A stretch of DNA of 64,000 nucleotides. Origin: Actinomycetales bacterium (lineage in GTDB: Bacteria; Actinomycetota; Actinomycetes; Actinomycetales; Microbacteriaceae). Position 1 is the stretch's first letter, and each line of letters opens with the position of its first letter. This document shows positions 1-8,750 of the stretch, piece by piece. The notes under the pieces are model-generated. The model was not told the DNA's origin and did not search any database. It saw only the letters and a list, made by a program, of their open reading frames with translations. The DNA is taken from positions 112,156 through 176,155 of the forward strand of contig JAATFB010000088.1 of assembly GCA_015655415.1 (NCBI GenBank), in the 5' to 3' direction. Both the position numbers and the translations under genes were made by a program.

Positions 1-917
1 GATGCGCGGAACGCCAGCCAGATCAGAGTGCGCCTGCCACCCTTGTCGTAGGCCCGGTGCGGCACGGACCGGGCGCCCGGTTCCGGGTATCCCGCCGCGG
101 CGCGGACGCTCGGCAGCAGCACCTCCGCGGCGTGCGTGTATCCGAGGCCGGACGGGTGCAGCCGATCCAGCTGGGAGAACATCGACGCCGGGTCGCGCCG
201 GAACAGCGGGCCGAGAGCATCCCCCAGCGATACGGTGCGAGCGCCCGCCCTGAGGGCGACGATGGTCTGGCTCGTGGCGAGGAGACGGCTGATCCAGTGC
301 GCGAAGAGCCGCAACGGCTGGAAGAAGGTGCGCACGGTGCCGAGATCCGGGCACGTGGCCACGACGACACGTGCGCCGAGCCTGCGCAGCTCGGTGATCG
401 TCGCGCGCAGCGGGCGGAGCGAGTCCGCGAGCGGTCGCAGTCGCATGGCGTCGTTGGCTCCCACGACTATGACGGCGACGTCTGGCGGAGTCTGGAGCCT
501 GCGCACGACCAGCAGCTGCGCGATCAGGTCCATGGACTCAGCACCGACCTCGCCGACGTTGCGCAGCTGCACGGGACGTCCGGATGCCGACACGAGGCCC
601 TCGGCGAGCTTCACGCCGACAGTCTCCGCGGGCGAGTCGGCACCGTACCCCACCGCCAGCGAGTCGCCCATGATCACCAGCTGGAGCGGAGAGCCGTCGT
701 GCTCGGCGCCGAACAGGCCGGACGCGGCGGTCGAGGCGGCGACGCGGGTCGGCGTCAGCCGCCGACGGGCCACGACGCCCTCTCCGGCCGTCAGCGCCAC
801 GGTTCCCGCTGCGGCCGTGAGCACACCGCCGGCGACCACGGCCGTCAGCCGGGCGAGTCGGATCCACAAGGGTGCTCTCGCGGGCCGCGGGGACGCTGAT
901 TCAGGAATGGTCTTCAT
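1..917 (-). CDS. SGNH/GDSL hydrolase family protein (3' end outside window)
   Basis: The minus-strand frame starts at ATG 917 and stays open to the window edge, so the C-terminus is missing. After a basic stretch, a hydrophobic segment (about residues 24-45) looks like a signal anchor. The block I motif MGDSLAVG lies near residue 83 and carries the nucleophilic Ser. VVGANDAM is the block III-like Gly/Asn motif. LDRLHPS supplies the Asp-xx-His pair. These three blocks define the SGNH esterase/lipase superfamily, whose members deacylate lipids or glycans. I infer a membrane-anchored or secreted esterase; the substrate cannot be read from the sequence. It is divergent from the luciferase-like gene that follows. 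Confidence 0.82.
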   Translation of the reverse strand, partial: MKTIPESASPRPARAPLWIRLARLTAVVAGGVLTAAAGTVALTAGEGVVARRRLTPTRVAASTAASGLFGAEHDGSPLQLVIMGDSLAVGYGADSPAETVGVKLAEGLVSASGRPVQLRNVGEVGAESMDLIAQLLVVRRLQTPPDVAVIVVGANDAMRLRPLADSLRPLRATITELRRLGARVVVATCPDLGTVRTFFQPLRLFAHWISRLLATSQTIVALRAGARTVSLGDALGPLFRRDPASMFSQLDRLHPSGLGYTHAAEVLLPSVRAAAGYPEPGARSVPHRAYDKGGRRTLIWLAFRA

Positions 918-1039
918 CGGGTGCAGGGGTGCCGCGCTGTGCGCGGCGAGTTCGGATGCATCCGAAACCTTACGCCGCGTGCCACATCTCGTCGGGGCAT
1001 CCAGACGGGGCGACGGCAGGTGCGGCAGGATGGGTCGGC

Positions 1040-1963
1040 GTGGAGTACTGCATCTTCGTCGAGCCGCAGCTCGGCATGACCTGGAACCATCTGCTCGCAG
1101 CCGCACGGGCCGCCGAACGGCTCGGCTTCGACGGCTTCTTCCGGTCCGACCACTACATCGGACCAGACCGGGCGCTGCCCGGGGATCCTGCCGTCTCCGA
1201 TGCCTGGACGACTCTCGCCGCCCTCGCCGTGGCGACCGAACGGGTGCGCCTGGGCACCCTGGTGACGCCGGTCACGTTCCGGCATCCCGGCGTGCTGGCG
1301 GTGCAGGTGGCCAACGTCGACGCGATGTCCGGCGGCCGCGCCGAGCTCGGACTCGGGGCCGGCTGGAATGCGCCGGAGCACGAGGCATACGGCATCCCGT
1401 TCCCGGCTAAGCGGTTCGGCATGCTTGAGGAGTCCCTGGCGATCGTTACGGGCCTGTGGGCTACGCCGGCCGGTGAGATCTTCTCCTTCGAGGGCGAGCA
1501 CTACAGGCTCGATCGCGCCCCGGGCGCGCAGCGTCCCGTGGGCGATCGGATCCCGCTGATCATCGGCGGCCACGGACCGAGGCGCACGCCCGCGCTCGCG
1601 GCACAGTACGCGACCGAGTTCAACACCGGATTCGTGTCGAACGAGGTGATCGCGGAACGGTTCCGGCGCGTGATCGACGTCACCGAGGAGTCCGGACGCG
1701 ACCCGGGGACGCTGCGGCTGTCCGTGCCGCTCACCGTCACCATCGGTGCGACGAGCGATCGGGCGGATGCCCGTGCCCGTGCGCAGGCCCTCGATCCCGC
1801 CGAGCAGCGCGTGAGCGGGCTGCACGGCACCCCGTCAGACGTCGCCGAGCGGCTCGCGGCCCTGCGCGGGCTCGGGGCCCATCGGGTGTATCTGCAGCTG
1901 CTCGACGTCACCGATCTGGAGCAACTCGACCTTCTGGTCGAGGCGACGCGACTGGCCGGCTGA
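1040..1963 (+). CDS. LLM class flavin-dependent (probably F420) oxidoreductase
   Basis: This is a luciferase-like (bacterial luciferase/alkanal monooxygenase superfamily) TIM-barrel oxidoreductase of 307 residues. The start GTG 1040 (VEYCIFVEPQ) was chosen because family similarity begins there and GGCAGGA precedes it by about 10 nt. Family features seen are RLGFDGFFRSDHY near the N-terminus, the strand TERVRLGTLVTPVTFRHP, the segment GGRAELGLGAGWNAPEHEAYGIPF and the late IPLIIGGHGPRRTPALAAQYA. Actinobacterial members of this subfamily usually use coenzyme F420 for hydride transfer. The cofactor is inferred from family and host, not seen, and the substrate is unknown. It is monocistronic between divergent and convergent neighbours. 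Confidence 0.85.
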   Translation: MEYCIFVEPQLGMTWNHLLAAARAAERLGFDGFFRSDHYIGPDRALPGDPAVSDAWTTLAALAVATERVRLGTLVTPVTFRHPGVLAVQVANVDAMSGGRAELGLGAGWNAPEHEAYGIPFPAKRFGMLEESLAIVTGLWATPAGEIFSFEGEHYRLDRAPGAQRPVGDRIPLIIGGHGPRRTPALAAQYATEFNTGFVSNEVIAERFRRVIDVTEESGRDPGTLRLSVPLTVTIGATSDRADARARAQALDPAEQRVSGLHGTPSDVAERLAALRGLGAHRVYLQLLDVTDLEQLDLLVEATRLAG

Positions 1964-2020
1964 CCGTCGGGTGGATGCTTGCGTCTCCGCGCCCGCACGG
2001 GCTCGCCTCCGCGGCTTCGT

Positions 2021-2083
2021 CGGCGACGAGCCGCACATGGATCCGGCGACGAGCTGCACGTGAATCCGGCGACGAGCTGCACG
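2021..2083. repeat. 23-bp tandem repeat (3 copies) after the LLM gene
   Basis: Three consecutive imperfect copies of a unit beginning CGGCGACGAG start at 2021, 2044 and 2067; the last is shortened. The repeat fills the gap between two convergent genes. No hairpin or gene is evident in it. Confidence 0.7.
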
Positions 2084-2088
2084 CGGGT

Positions 2089-2826
2089 TCAGTGTGCGAG
2101 CGTGCCCAGCCAGATCACGATGAGTCCGATCACGCCCGTGACCAGCGCGCTCGTCAGCCGCCGCCAGAGGGAGCGGCGGTTGCGCCACGCCGCGATGTAG
2201 CCGATCGCCACCAGCGACGCGACGCCGACCCAGAGCGCCACGTAGTACGCGACGTACTCGTCGAGCACGTGCACCGCGGCGAGAAGCAGGAAGAGGGCGG
2301 GCAGCAGCATCGCCAGGAGCATCCCGCTCGAGTGCCGCACCGCATCGCGGACCGCCGCCGAGGCGCTCACCGGTTCGCCCGACTTCTCGTCGTGCGCGAC
2401 CACGGCCCGTGCATAGACGTGCGTCACCCAGAAGATGAGCGTCGCGGTCAGGATGAAGATCAGAACGTCGAGGTCGCTCTCGCGATCCCATCCGACCGCG
2501 ATCAGCGCGCCAACCAGCACGATGCCGTACACGGTCGCCTCAGTGCTGAACGCGTTCACGACGTGCTCGGCGGCCCGCGTCTGCGGCCTCATGCGGGAGG
2601 GCGTCCCGTCCGCCCTGGCGTCGTGCGGATCGGTCGTGTCGTGCGGATCGGTTGTGTCGTGGGGTTCGGTTGTGCGGGTCGTGTCGTGGGGTTCGGTTGT
2701 GCGGGTCGTGTCGTGGGGTTCGGTTGTCTCGGTCGTGTCCTGCGTGTCGTTCAGGTCGGCTGTGTCGGTCGTGTCCTGCGCGTCGTCGGGATCGGTCGCG
2801 TCGGTCGCGTCCATGTCGTCTGCCAT
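2089..2826 (-). CDS. Integral membrane protein with repetitive Asp/Thr-rich N-terminus
   Basis: A 245-residue protein of unknown function. The first ~75 residues are low complexity, built on repeats of TTEPHDTTR and DTTDPHD, and look cytosolic and disordered. About five hydrophobic segments follow: GIVLVGALIAVG, VLIFILTATLIFWVTHVY, MLLAMLLPALFLLLAAVHVL, YVALWVGVASLVAIGYIAAW and ALVTGVIGLIVIWLGTL. The C-terminal part resembles small actinobacterial membrane proteins that lack a known role. ATG 2826 follows GGGAG closely; ATG 2814 is an alternative with better spacing. The repeat tract may vary in length between strains. Confidence 0.72.
   Translation of the reverse strand: MADDMDATDATDPDDAQDTTDTADLNDTQDTTETTEPHDTTRTTEPHDTTRTTEPHDTTDPHDTTDPHDARADGTPSRMRPQTRAAEHVVNAFSTEATVYGIVLVGALIAVGWDRESDLDVLIFILTATLIFWVTHVYARAVVAHDEKSGEPVSASAAVRDAVRHSSGMLLAMLLPALFLLLAAVHVLDEYVAYYVALWVGVASLVAIGYIAAWRNRRSLWRRLTSALVTGVIGLIVIWLGTLAH
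2636..2790. repeat. In-frame tandem repeats in the membrane protein gene
   Basis: Direct repeats built on GGTTCGGTTGTGCGGGTCG and the shorter GTCGTGCGGATCGG encode the Thr/Asp/His-rich N-terminus of the gene at 2089-2826. Two units are nearly identical over about 30 bp. All unit lengths are multiples of three, so expansion or contraction keeps the frame. Confidence 0.7.
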
Positions 2827-2964
2827 CGTCTCCCGCCTCTGAAGCGAACCTACCGCCACCCCGTCGGCTCGCGACAGGCTCCCCCTCCGCACGCTCTGGA
2901 TTTCGCCGCCAGCTACGTGCAGCAGCGCGTTCGCTTGAAGCAGGCGGTGAGATCCGAAGCATGC

Positions 2965-3020
2965 GGAAAGACCGGTGGGGGGAAAGACCGGTGGGGGGAA
3001 AGACCGGTGGGGGGAAAGAG
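2965..3020. repeat. 16-bp tandem repeat (3.5 copies) upstream of the membrane protein gene
   Basis: GGAAAGACCGGTGGGG occurs three times exactly in tandem (2965-2980, 2981-2996, 2997-3012), followed by half a unit. It lies between the end of the SMP-30 gene and the start of the membrane protein gene, both on the minus strand. Confidence 0.85.
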
Positions 3021-3035
3021 CAGGGGGCTGGCGGG

Positions 3036-3929
3036 TCAGAGCCGCTTCGCGCCCTCGACCGTCACGCGGATGCCGTAGAGCCGCGTCGTCGCGGTGATGT
3101 ACAGCACATTGCGCTGCGGGCCGCCGAACTCGAGGTTAGCGGCGGTCTCGGGCAGGCGGAGCACGCCGAGCAGCACGCCGTCGGGGTGATAGACGTGGAT
3201 GCCCTCGCCCGTGGCGGCCCAGACGCGCCCCTGGGTGTCCACCCTCATCCCGTCGAACCCCGCGTGGCTGGACGCGAACTCGCGCGCGTTCCGCAGTTCA
3301 GCCCCGTCGACGTCGAATGCGGTGATCGTGCGGCGTTCGCTGTCGCTGACGTACAGCAGTGACTCGTCGGGCGAGAAGACCAGGCCGTTGGGCTGGGTGA
3401 GGGCGTCGCACACCGCGGCGAGCGGCTCGTCCGGAGCCCATCGGTACACGTTGCGGCCACCGACCTCCTCGGTGCCGCGATGTCCCTCGTACTCGGTGAG
3501 GATGCCGTAGGTCGGGTCGGTGAACCACACCGATCCGTCCGAGCGTGCCACGACGTCGTTCGGGCTGTTCAGCCGGCGCCCCCGGTAGGAGTCCGCCAGC
3601 ACCGTCGTCGACCCGTCGTGCTCGCGGCGCACCACCCGACGATGGCCGTGCTGGCACGAGACGAACCGGCCCTCTGGGTCAACGGTGCGCCCGTTGGCGA
3701 AGCCCGCCGGATGCTCCCACACGTCGGCGCGGCCGCTCACCTCGTCGTAGCGCAGCACTCGGTCGTTGGGGATGTCGCTGAAGAGCAGAAGACGTCCCTG
3801 GGGGGAATACGCCGGCCCCTCCAGCCATCGGCCGTCGTCGAAGAGGATGCGCAGCTCGGAATCGCCTCGGATGCCGTCGAACCGCGCGTCCCTGCGCTCG
3901 AACACGGCGGGTATGCGATCAGTGGTCAT
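3036..3929 (-). CDS. SMP-30/gluconolactonase/LRE family protein
   Basis: A 297-residue six-bladed beta-propeller lactonase family protein. Members hydrolyse sugar lactones or related esters at a divalent-metal site. Seen here are the metal-site regions LEGPAYSPQGRLLLFSDIPN (early Glu), LNSPNDVVARSDGSVWFTDP (the Asn-Asp pair) and YVSDSERRTITAFDVD (late Asp). The arrangement EGP...SPND...SDS is the family signature. ATG 3929 follows GGAATGG at about 5 nt, and family similarity starts about 10 residues in. It lies next to a mannitol dehydrogenase family gene on the opposite strand, which may suggest a sugar-acid pathway. That link is an inference. Confidence 0.88.
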   Translation of the reverse strand: MTTDRIPAVFERRDARFDGIRGDSELRILFDDGRWLEGPAYSPQGRLLLFSDIPNDRVLRYDEVSGRADVWEHPAGFANGRTVDPEGRFVSCQHGHRRVVRREHDGSTTVLADSYRGRRLNSPNDVVARSDGSVWFTDPTYGILTEYEGHRGTEEVGGRNVYRWAPDEPLAAVCDALTQPNGLVFSPDESLLYVSDSERRTITAFDVDGAELRNAREFASSHAGFDGMRVDTQGRVWAATGEGIHVYHPDGVLLGVLRLPETAANLEFGGPQRNVLYITATTRLYGIRVTVEGAKRL

Positions 3930-4069
3930 GCGACCATTCCATCGCATCCCGGGCCCGCATCGTCGGATGTGGCGAAAAATCCGCCACCGGGCGCGAACCG
4001 GCGTGGGCCGCACGTGGAGGCGACCCAGCGATCGGGCGGGGATCCTCCGGGTGGACGAGGATGGTGGTC

Positions 4070-5512
4070 ATGATGGACACCGTGACCCAGCCCCGATACG
4101 ATCGCAGCAGGCTGCGGGTCGGCATCGTGCACTTCGGCGTCGGCGGGTTCCACCGCGCACACCAGGCGATGGTGCTCGACCGGCTGATGAACGACGGCGA
4201 GGCGCTCGACTGGGCGATCTGCGGGGTCGGAGTGCTGCCAGGCGACCGCGCCATGCGCGACGCGCTGGAGGCGCAGGACTGCCGCTACACGCTCGTGCTC
4301 AAGCATCCGGACGGAACGCGCGAGGCCCGCACGATCGGCTCGATCGCCGAGTACCTGTTCGCGCCCGAGGACCCTGCGGCGGTGGTCGAGCGGATGACCG
4401 ACCCGGCGGTGCGCATCGTCTCGCTGACCATCACCGAGGGCGGATACAACACCAACCAGGTCACCGGGGAGTTCGACGAGGGCGACCCGGCGATCCGCGC
4501 GGACCTCGACGACGACACGCCGCCGCGCACCGTGTTCGGGCTGGTCGTCGAGGCGCTGCGGCGCAGGCGGGAGCGCGGCGTCGCGCCGTTCACGATCATG
4601 TCCTGCGACAACATCCAGGGCAACGGACACGTCGCCGCGCGCGCCTTCACCCGCTTCGCACAGCTCAAGGACCCCGCCCTCGGCGACTGGATCGCCGCGG
4701 AGGTCGCCTTCCCGAGCTCGATGGTGGACCGCATCACCCCCGTCACCACCGAGGAGGACAGGCGGATGGTCGCCGAGGAGTTCGGAGTGCGCGATGCCTG
4801 GCCGGTCGTCGCCGAGCCCTTCTTCCAGTGGGTTCTCGAGGACTCGTTCACCGCCGGGCGTCCGCCGTTCGAGCGCGCCGGGGTGCAGGTCGTCGACGAC
4901 GTCGAGCCGTACGAGCTCATGAAGCTGCGACTGCTCAACGCGGGCCACCAGGGGATCGCGTACTTCGGCCGGCTGAGCGGATACACGTATGCGCATGAGG
5001 CGGCGCGCGACCCGCTCATCGCAGACCTGCTGCGACGGTACTGGCGCGAAGAGGCCAGGCCGACGCTGCGTCCCGTGCCCGGCGTCGACCTCGACGAGTA
5101 CACCGAGACCCTCATCGAGAGGTTCTCGAACGAGCACGTGCGCGACACCCTCGCCAGGCTGTGCGCGGAGTCGTCCGATCGCATCCCGAAATGGCTGCTG
5201 CCGGTGGTGCGTGAGCAGCTGGCGGCGGGGCGAGGCGTGCGACGCTCGGCGGCGATCGTCGCGAGCTGGGCGCGCTACGCGGAGGGAGTGGACGAGCACG
5301 GGCACCCGCTCGAGGTCGTCGACCGGCTGCGGGAGACGGTGATGGCGAACGCGGCGCGGCAGCGCGATGACGTTGTCGCGTTCCTGCGCGAGAAGTCGCT
5401 GTTCGGCTCGCTCGCCGACGATGAGCGCTTCGTCGCCGACTACACCTGGGCGCTGCGCTCGCTGACCGACGACGGCGCGCAGGCCACGCTGCGCGCGCTC
5501 GCCGCGAGCTGA
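4070..5512 (+). CDS. Mannitol dehydrogenase family protein (polyol/hexuronate dehydrogenase)
   Basis: A 480-residue NAD(P)-dependent long-chain dehydrogenase of the mannitol dehydrogenase/fructuronate reductase family, which interconverts polyols or sugar acids with ketoses. The N-terminal Rossmann region reads VGIVHFGVGGFHRAHQAM. The conserved ITEGGYNTN and MSCDNIQGNG follow. The C-terminal all-helical domain carries KLRLLNAGHQGIAYFG, the catalytic Lys-Asn-His region of the family. ATG 4070 is favoured because ACGAGG precedes it by about 9 nt; ATG 4061 overlaps that site and ATG 4073 is also possible. Monocistronic. The exact substrate (mannitol, arabinitol, fructuronate) cannot be assigned. 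Confidence 0.88.
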   Translation: MMDTVTQPRYDRSRLRVGIVHFGVGGFHRAHQAMVLDRLMNDGEALDWAICGVGVLPGDRAMRDALEAQDCRYTLVLKHPDGTREARTIGSIAEYLFAPEDPAAVVERMTDPAVRIVSLTITEGGYNTNQVTGEFDEGDPAIRADLDDDTPPRTVFGLVVEALRRRRERGVAPFTIMSCDNIQGNGHVAARAFTRFAQLKDPALGDWIAAEVAFPSSMVDRITPVTTEEDRRMVAEEFGVRDAWPVVAEPFFQWVLEDSFTAGRPPFERAGVQVVDDVEPYELMKLRLLNAGHQGIAYFGRLSGYTYAHEAARDPLIADLLRRYWREEARPTLRPVPGVDLDEYTETLIERFSNEHVRDTLARLCAESSDRIPKWLLPVVREQLAAGRGVRRSAAIVASWARYAEGVDEHGHPLEVVDRLRETVMANAARQRDDVVAFLREKSLFGSLADDERFVADYTWALRSLTDDGAQATLRALAAS

Positions 5513-5563
5513 GCGGCGGACGCCGGGCTGCTGGGTCCGGGGCGGACCGCCTACGATCGACGC

Positions 5564-6778
5564 GTGCGCAGACCGGGTTCGCGGATGCTCAGCGCGGCCG
5601 CCGTGGTCGCGCTGTCCGTCCTGCTGAGTGGCTGCGCGGCATCCCCGCCGGCCCGGCAGCACACGGCCGCGGCCACGCAGCGGCATGGCCCGGCGGAGTC
5701 GCCGACGGCGGCGCCGCGGTCCGAGTCGCCGACCCCCGCGCCGTCGGACCCGTTGGCGGGCATGACCCTCGAGCAGAGGGTGGGCCAGCTCTTCATGGTG
5801 GGCACGGAGGCCACCGAGGCCGACGCCACGACCGCGAACGCAGTGAGCTCCCTGCACGTGGGCAACGTCTTCCTCGCCGGCCGCTCCCACGGGGGCACGG
5901 TCGCGACGAACGCCGTCGTGTCGAAGCTCACGTCCCTCGCCACGCCGGAGTCGACGGACGGCCTGCCGCTGTTCGTCGCCACCGATCAGGAGGGCGGGGA
6001 GGTGCAGGTGCTGAACGGGCCGGGGTTCGACGACATGCCGACCGGGTTGGAGCAGGGCGCCATGACGCCCGACGAGCTCAAGGACGCGGCCACGCGCTGG
6101 GGCGGCCAGCTGCGCGCATCCGGGGTGAACATGGACCTCGCTCCCGTGGTGGACCTGATCCCGTCGCCGCAGCTCGCCGCCGACAACCCCCCGATCGGCG
6201 GCTACGACCGGCAGTACGGCTACGATCCCGAGACGATCGCAAGCCACGCGGATGCCTTCCGTGCCGGCATGGACACCGCGGGCGTCGTGCCGGTCGTCAA
6301 GCACTTCCCCGGGCTGGGAGACGTCACGCGGAACACCGACACGGACTCGGGCGTCACCGATACCGTCACAACGGCGACGAGCCCCGGCGTCGGGGTGTTC
6401 GGCACGCAGATCCAACGGGGGACGCGGGTCGTCATGGTCTCGTCCGCGATCTATGCCCAGCTGGATCCCACGGTCCCTGCGGTGTTCTCCACGCCGATCG
6501 TGACCGGGCTGCTGCGCCAGCAGCTGGGTTTCACGGGAGTGGTCATGAGCGACGACCTGTCGGCCGCGGCGCAGGTGTCCGGCTGGTCGGCGGCGGACCG
6601 CGCCGTGCTCGCGCTGCAGGCGGGGGTGGACATCGTGCTCGTGTCAGCCGACCCGACGCTCGCCGCGCCGATGGTCTCCGCGGTGGTCGCCAAGGCGCAG
6701 TCGGATCCGGCGTTCGCGGCGGTGGTGGATGCCGCCGCCCGTCGCGTCGTCGCGCTCAAGCACGAGCAGTTCGGCTGA
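5564..6778 (+). CDS. Glycoside hydrolase family 3 lipoprotein (beta-N-acetylhexosaminidase-like)
   Basis: A 404-residue secreted lipoprotein. The signal sequence ends in the lipobox LLSGC (Cys near residue 22), followed by a Pro/Ser-rich linker and a GH3 catalytic barrel from about residue 65. The single-domain GH3 (NagZ-like) group is marked by KHFPGLGDV at about 246, the catalytic His-containing loop region, and by SDDLSAAA at about 329, where the first Asp of the pair is the nucleophile. It probably removes N-acetylglucosamine from cell-wall fragments or chitin at the outer membrane face. GTG 5564 lies 6 nt after TACGAT (5552-5557), so the transcript is probably leaderless. Confidence 0.87.
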   Translation: MRRPGSRMLSAAAVVALSVLLSGCAASPPARQHTAAATQRHGPAESPTAAPRSESPTPAPSDPLAGMTLEQRVGQLFMVGTEATEADATTANAVSSLHVGNVFLAGRSHGGTVATNAVVSKLTSLATPESTDGLPLFVATDQEGGEVQVLNGPGFDDMPTGLEQGAMTPDELKDAATRWGGQLRASGVNMDLAPVVDLIPSPQLAADNPPIGGYDRQYGYDPETIASHADAFRAGMDTAGVVPVVKHFPGLGDVTRNTDTDSGVTDTVTTATSPGVGVFGTQIQRGTRVVMVSSAIYAQLDPTVPAVFSTPIVTGLLRQQLGFTGVVMSDDLSAAAQVSGWSAADRAVLALQAGVDIVLVSADPTLAAPMVSAVVAKAQSDPAFAAVVDAAARRVVALKHEQFG

Positions 6779-6967
6779 CGTGCCGGACGGCCTCCCGTCG
6801 AGCCGACATGTTGCCGTCGAGTCCCTACGGCGCTGCCGGGCCCGCACGGCGCTGCCGGGCCCACACGTTGCTGCCGAGCCCACATCGCACGGGCGTTGAT
6901 TCGGTGGCGGCTCGTCGGTTCGATGGTTGCTTGTCGGTTCGGCGGCGGCTCGACGACGCACCCGCGA

Positions 6968-8275
6968 TCATCCCCGAGCGCCGGTCGTGACCCGCAGCGC
7001 CGCCCACACCTCAGCGCGGTCGGCGAACGATTCGAGGTCGCGCCCGAGCGCCCTCTCGGCGGCCCGGATGCGGGCCGTCAACGTGTGCCGGTGCACCCCC
7101 ACGGCGCGCGCCGCCGCGTCGTACACGCCGTTGTGCTCCAACCACGCCAGCAGCGTCGTGCCGAGCGTCCCCTGCGGATCGCGCGCCGTCAACGGGGCGA
7201 GCAGGTCGGCGGCGCGGCGCGGGGCATCCTCGTCATCCAGTGCCGCGAGCAGAGGTCCGCGCACGATCGGCTCGGTCGACGCCTCGCTTCGACGGATCGC
7301 GGCGTCCACGCCCGCTCGCGCCCGGCCGAGCGCCGCGGCCCCCGCCTCGGACAGCCCGGAGAGGGCGCCCAGCTCGGAGGCGAGCGCCTCCCCGTCGTCG
7401 AGCGCCCTGAGCAGCGCCGCCCGCAGCGCCGACCGCGCCGAGTCCAGCGCACGACCCTGGTAGAGCGCCAGCCCCGCCAGCGCCACCACGCCCGTGACCA
7501 CGTGCTGTGCGGCCTGGTCGACGTCTCCCGGGCCACCGTGTGCGAGGACGCCCAGCAGACGGTCGCTCGCCCCGATCGTCTGCAGCGACACGACGGCGTC
7601 TCCCTCGGCGAGCGTGGATGCCGCGCGCCGCCGGGCGGCAAGCATCCGGCCGGCCTCGGCCTCGACGACCTGCCGCGTGGACGCCGTCAGCGCCCGGGCG
7701 GGGAACACGCGTTCCACCGCGCCCGCGGCGTTAACCAGCACGACCCAGCGATCCAGTTGCCGGGCGAGCTCGGCGAGCGTGGCCGCCAGGCCGTCGGGAC
7801 GCAGTGCCGCGAGAGAGATGGCGCGCTGCGCCGAGAGCGCCCAGGTGTTGCGCGCGTACTGCTGCTGGGCGACCAGATCGGCGGCGTACCGCGCTATCGC
7901 GATGAAAGGGGTGCGATAGGGCACCTCGATGAGCGGAAGGCCGGCGCGCAGGCACGCGTCGAGCAGAGGCGGCGGGGTCCCGCTCACGACTTCCACGCCG
8001 AACCCCAGCCCCACGACGTCGTGAGCCACGAGCCGGCCCGCATAGGCGTCGTAGCCACCGCCGTCGCCGGCCCCGCTCGCGCCCGAGAACTGCGTCCCGG
8101 CGGTGAGCAGCAGCTGTCCGGGGATCAGGAACGGGCCGGGGTCGGCGAGGTCGGAGCTGTGCACCCAGGAGATCTCGGCGTCGAGAGCGCCGAGTGGAAG
8201 GGCATCCTCGCGGGTGAGCAGCCCGAGGCCCAGCTCGCGTCGCGCGAGCAGCAGGCGAAGAGTGGGGACGGCCAC
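6968..8275 (-). CDS. PucR family transcriptional regulator, divergent from gabTD
   Basis: A 435-residue regulator with the PucR architecture: an N-terminal PucR ligand-sensing domain (ALDAEISWVHSSDLADPGPFLIPGQLLLTAG, about 30-60), a central GGDEF-like region and a C-terminal helix-turn-helix (NGVYDAAARAVGVHRHTLTARIRAAERALG, about 385-415). GTG 8275 is 7 nt downstream of TACCAT, indicating a leaderless mRNA. The gene is divergent from gabT-gabD. A PucR-type activator controls the GABA genes in Corynebacterium glutamicum, so this is probably a GABA-responsive regulator of the neighbouring pair. The effector is an inference. A 19-bp palindrome at 8314-8332 is its probable site. Confidence 0.85.
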   Translation of the reverse strand: MAVPTLRLLLARRELGLGLLTREDALPLGALDAEISWVHSSDLADPGPFLIPGQLLLTAGTQFSGASGAGDGGGYDAYAGRLVAHDVVGLGFGVEVVSGTPPPLLDACLRAGLPLIEVPYRTPFIAIARYAADLVAQQQYARNTWALSAQRAISLAALRPDGLAATLAELARQLDRWVVLVNAAGAVERVFPARALTASTRQVVEAEAGRMLAARRRAASTLAEGDAVVSLQTIGASDRLLGVLAHGGPGDVDQAAQHVVTGVVALAGLALYQGRALDSARSALRAALLRALDDGEALASELGALSGLSEAGAAALGRARAGVDAAIRRSEASTEPIVRGPLLAALDDEDAPRRAADLLAPLTARDPQGTLGTTLLAWLEHNGVYDAAARAVGVHRHTLTARIRAAERALGRDLESFADRAEVWAALRVTTGARG

Positions 8276-8313
8276 GGCTCCGATGGTACAGTCTGGCCAA
8301 CCTGAGCGTCAGA

Positions 8314-8332
8314 TCTGTACACCATGTACAGA
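8314..8332. promoter_or_regulatory. Palindromic operator between pucR-type gene and gabT
   Basis: A perfect inverted repeat, TCTGTACA-CCA-TGTACAGA, lies about 22 bp upstream of the -10 box of the PucR-type gene, so it would overlap its -35 region. It sits in the divergent intergenic region and is the best candidate for autoregulation and control of gabTD. Confidence 0.6.
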
Positions 8333-8750
8333 ACGATGTGCACGCGGCAGACCTATGGTGGGTGCGAGCCGGTGGAAACGCCGACCGGGCGCGAACCGGT
8401 GGAAACGCTGGCGCAGGATGCCGACGCAAGATGCCGACGCGGCGCATCGTGCGTCGACAGCTTCTTCCGCGACGGATCTCGCCGAATGCCTCTTCCGCAA
8501 CGGATTTCAGCGAATGCTTCATACGGACGACGTTTCGCATGAAGCACACGGTGAAATGGCTCGCAGTCGCGACCGGTGCCCGCCGGCCACGGATGCGGGC
8601 GGGAGCTGCCACGGACGGCACGGCCACTACGACGGCACGGCCACTACGACGGCACGGCACGGCCACCGGGGCACGGACGGCACGAGCACCACGGCCACAC
8701 GGCACGGACGGCACGGAACGACGGCACAGACACGACGAATCGAGGCGAGG
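8333..8750. other. Repeat-rich leader region of gabT (no gene seen)
   Basis: This 418-bp stretch has no convincing coding frame. It holds short repeats of CCGGTGGAAACGC and GATGCCGACGC. A hairpin-like stretch at about 8515-8545 has arms GCTTCAT and ATGAAGC. A low-complexity tract at 8610-8740 is made from GGCACGGCCACTACGAC units. The gabT ribosome-binding site GAGGCGAGG directly abuts ATG 8751. Confidence 0.5.

Noticed and set aside
8103..8750. Long upstream extension of GabT
   Set aside because: The in-frame sequence overlaps the PucR gene on the other strand and is low complexity. ATG 8751 fits the family N-terminus.
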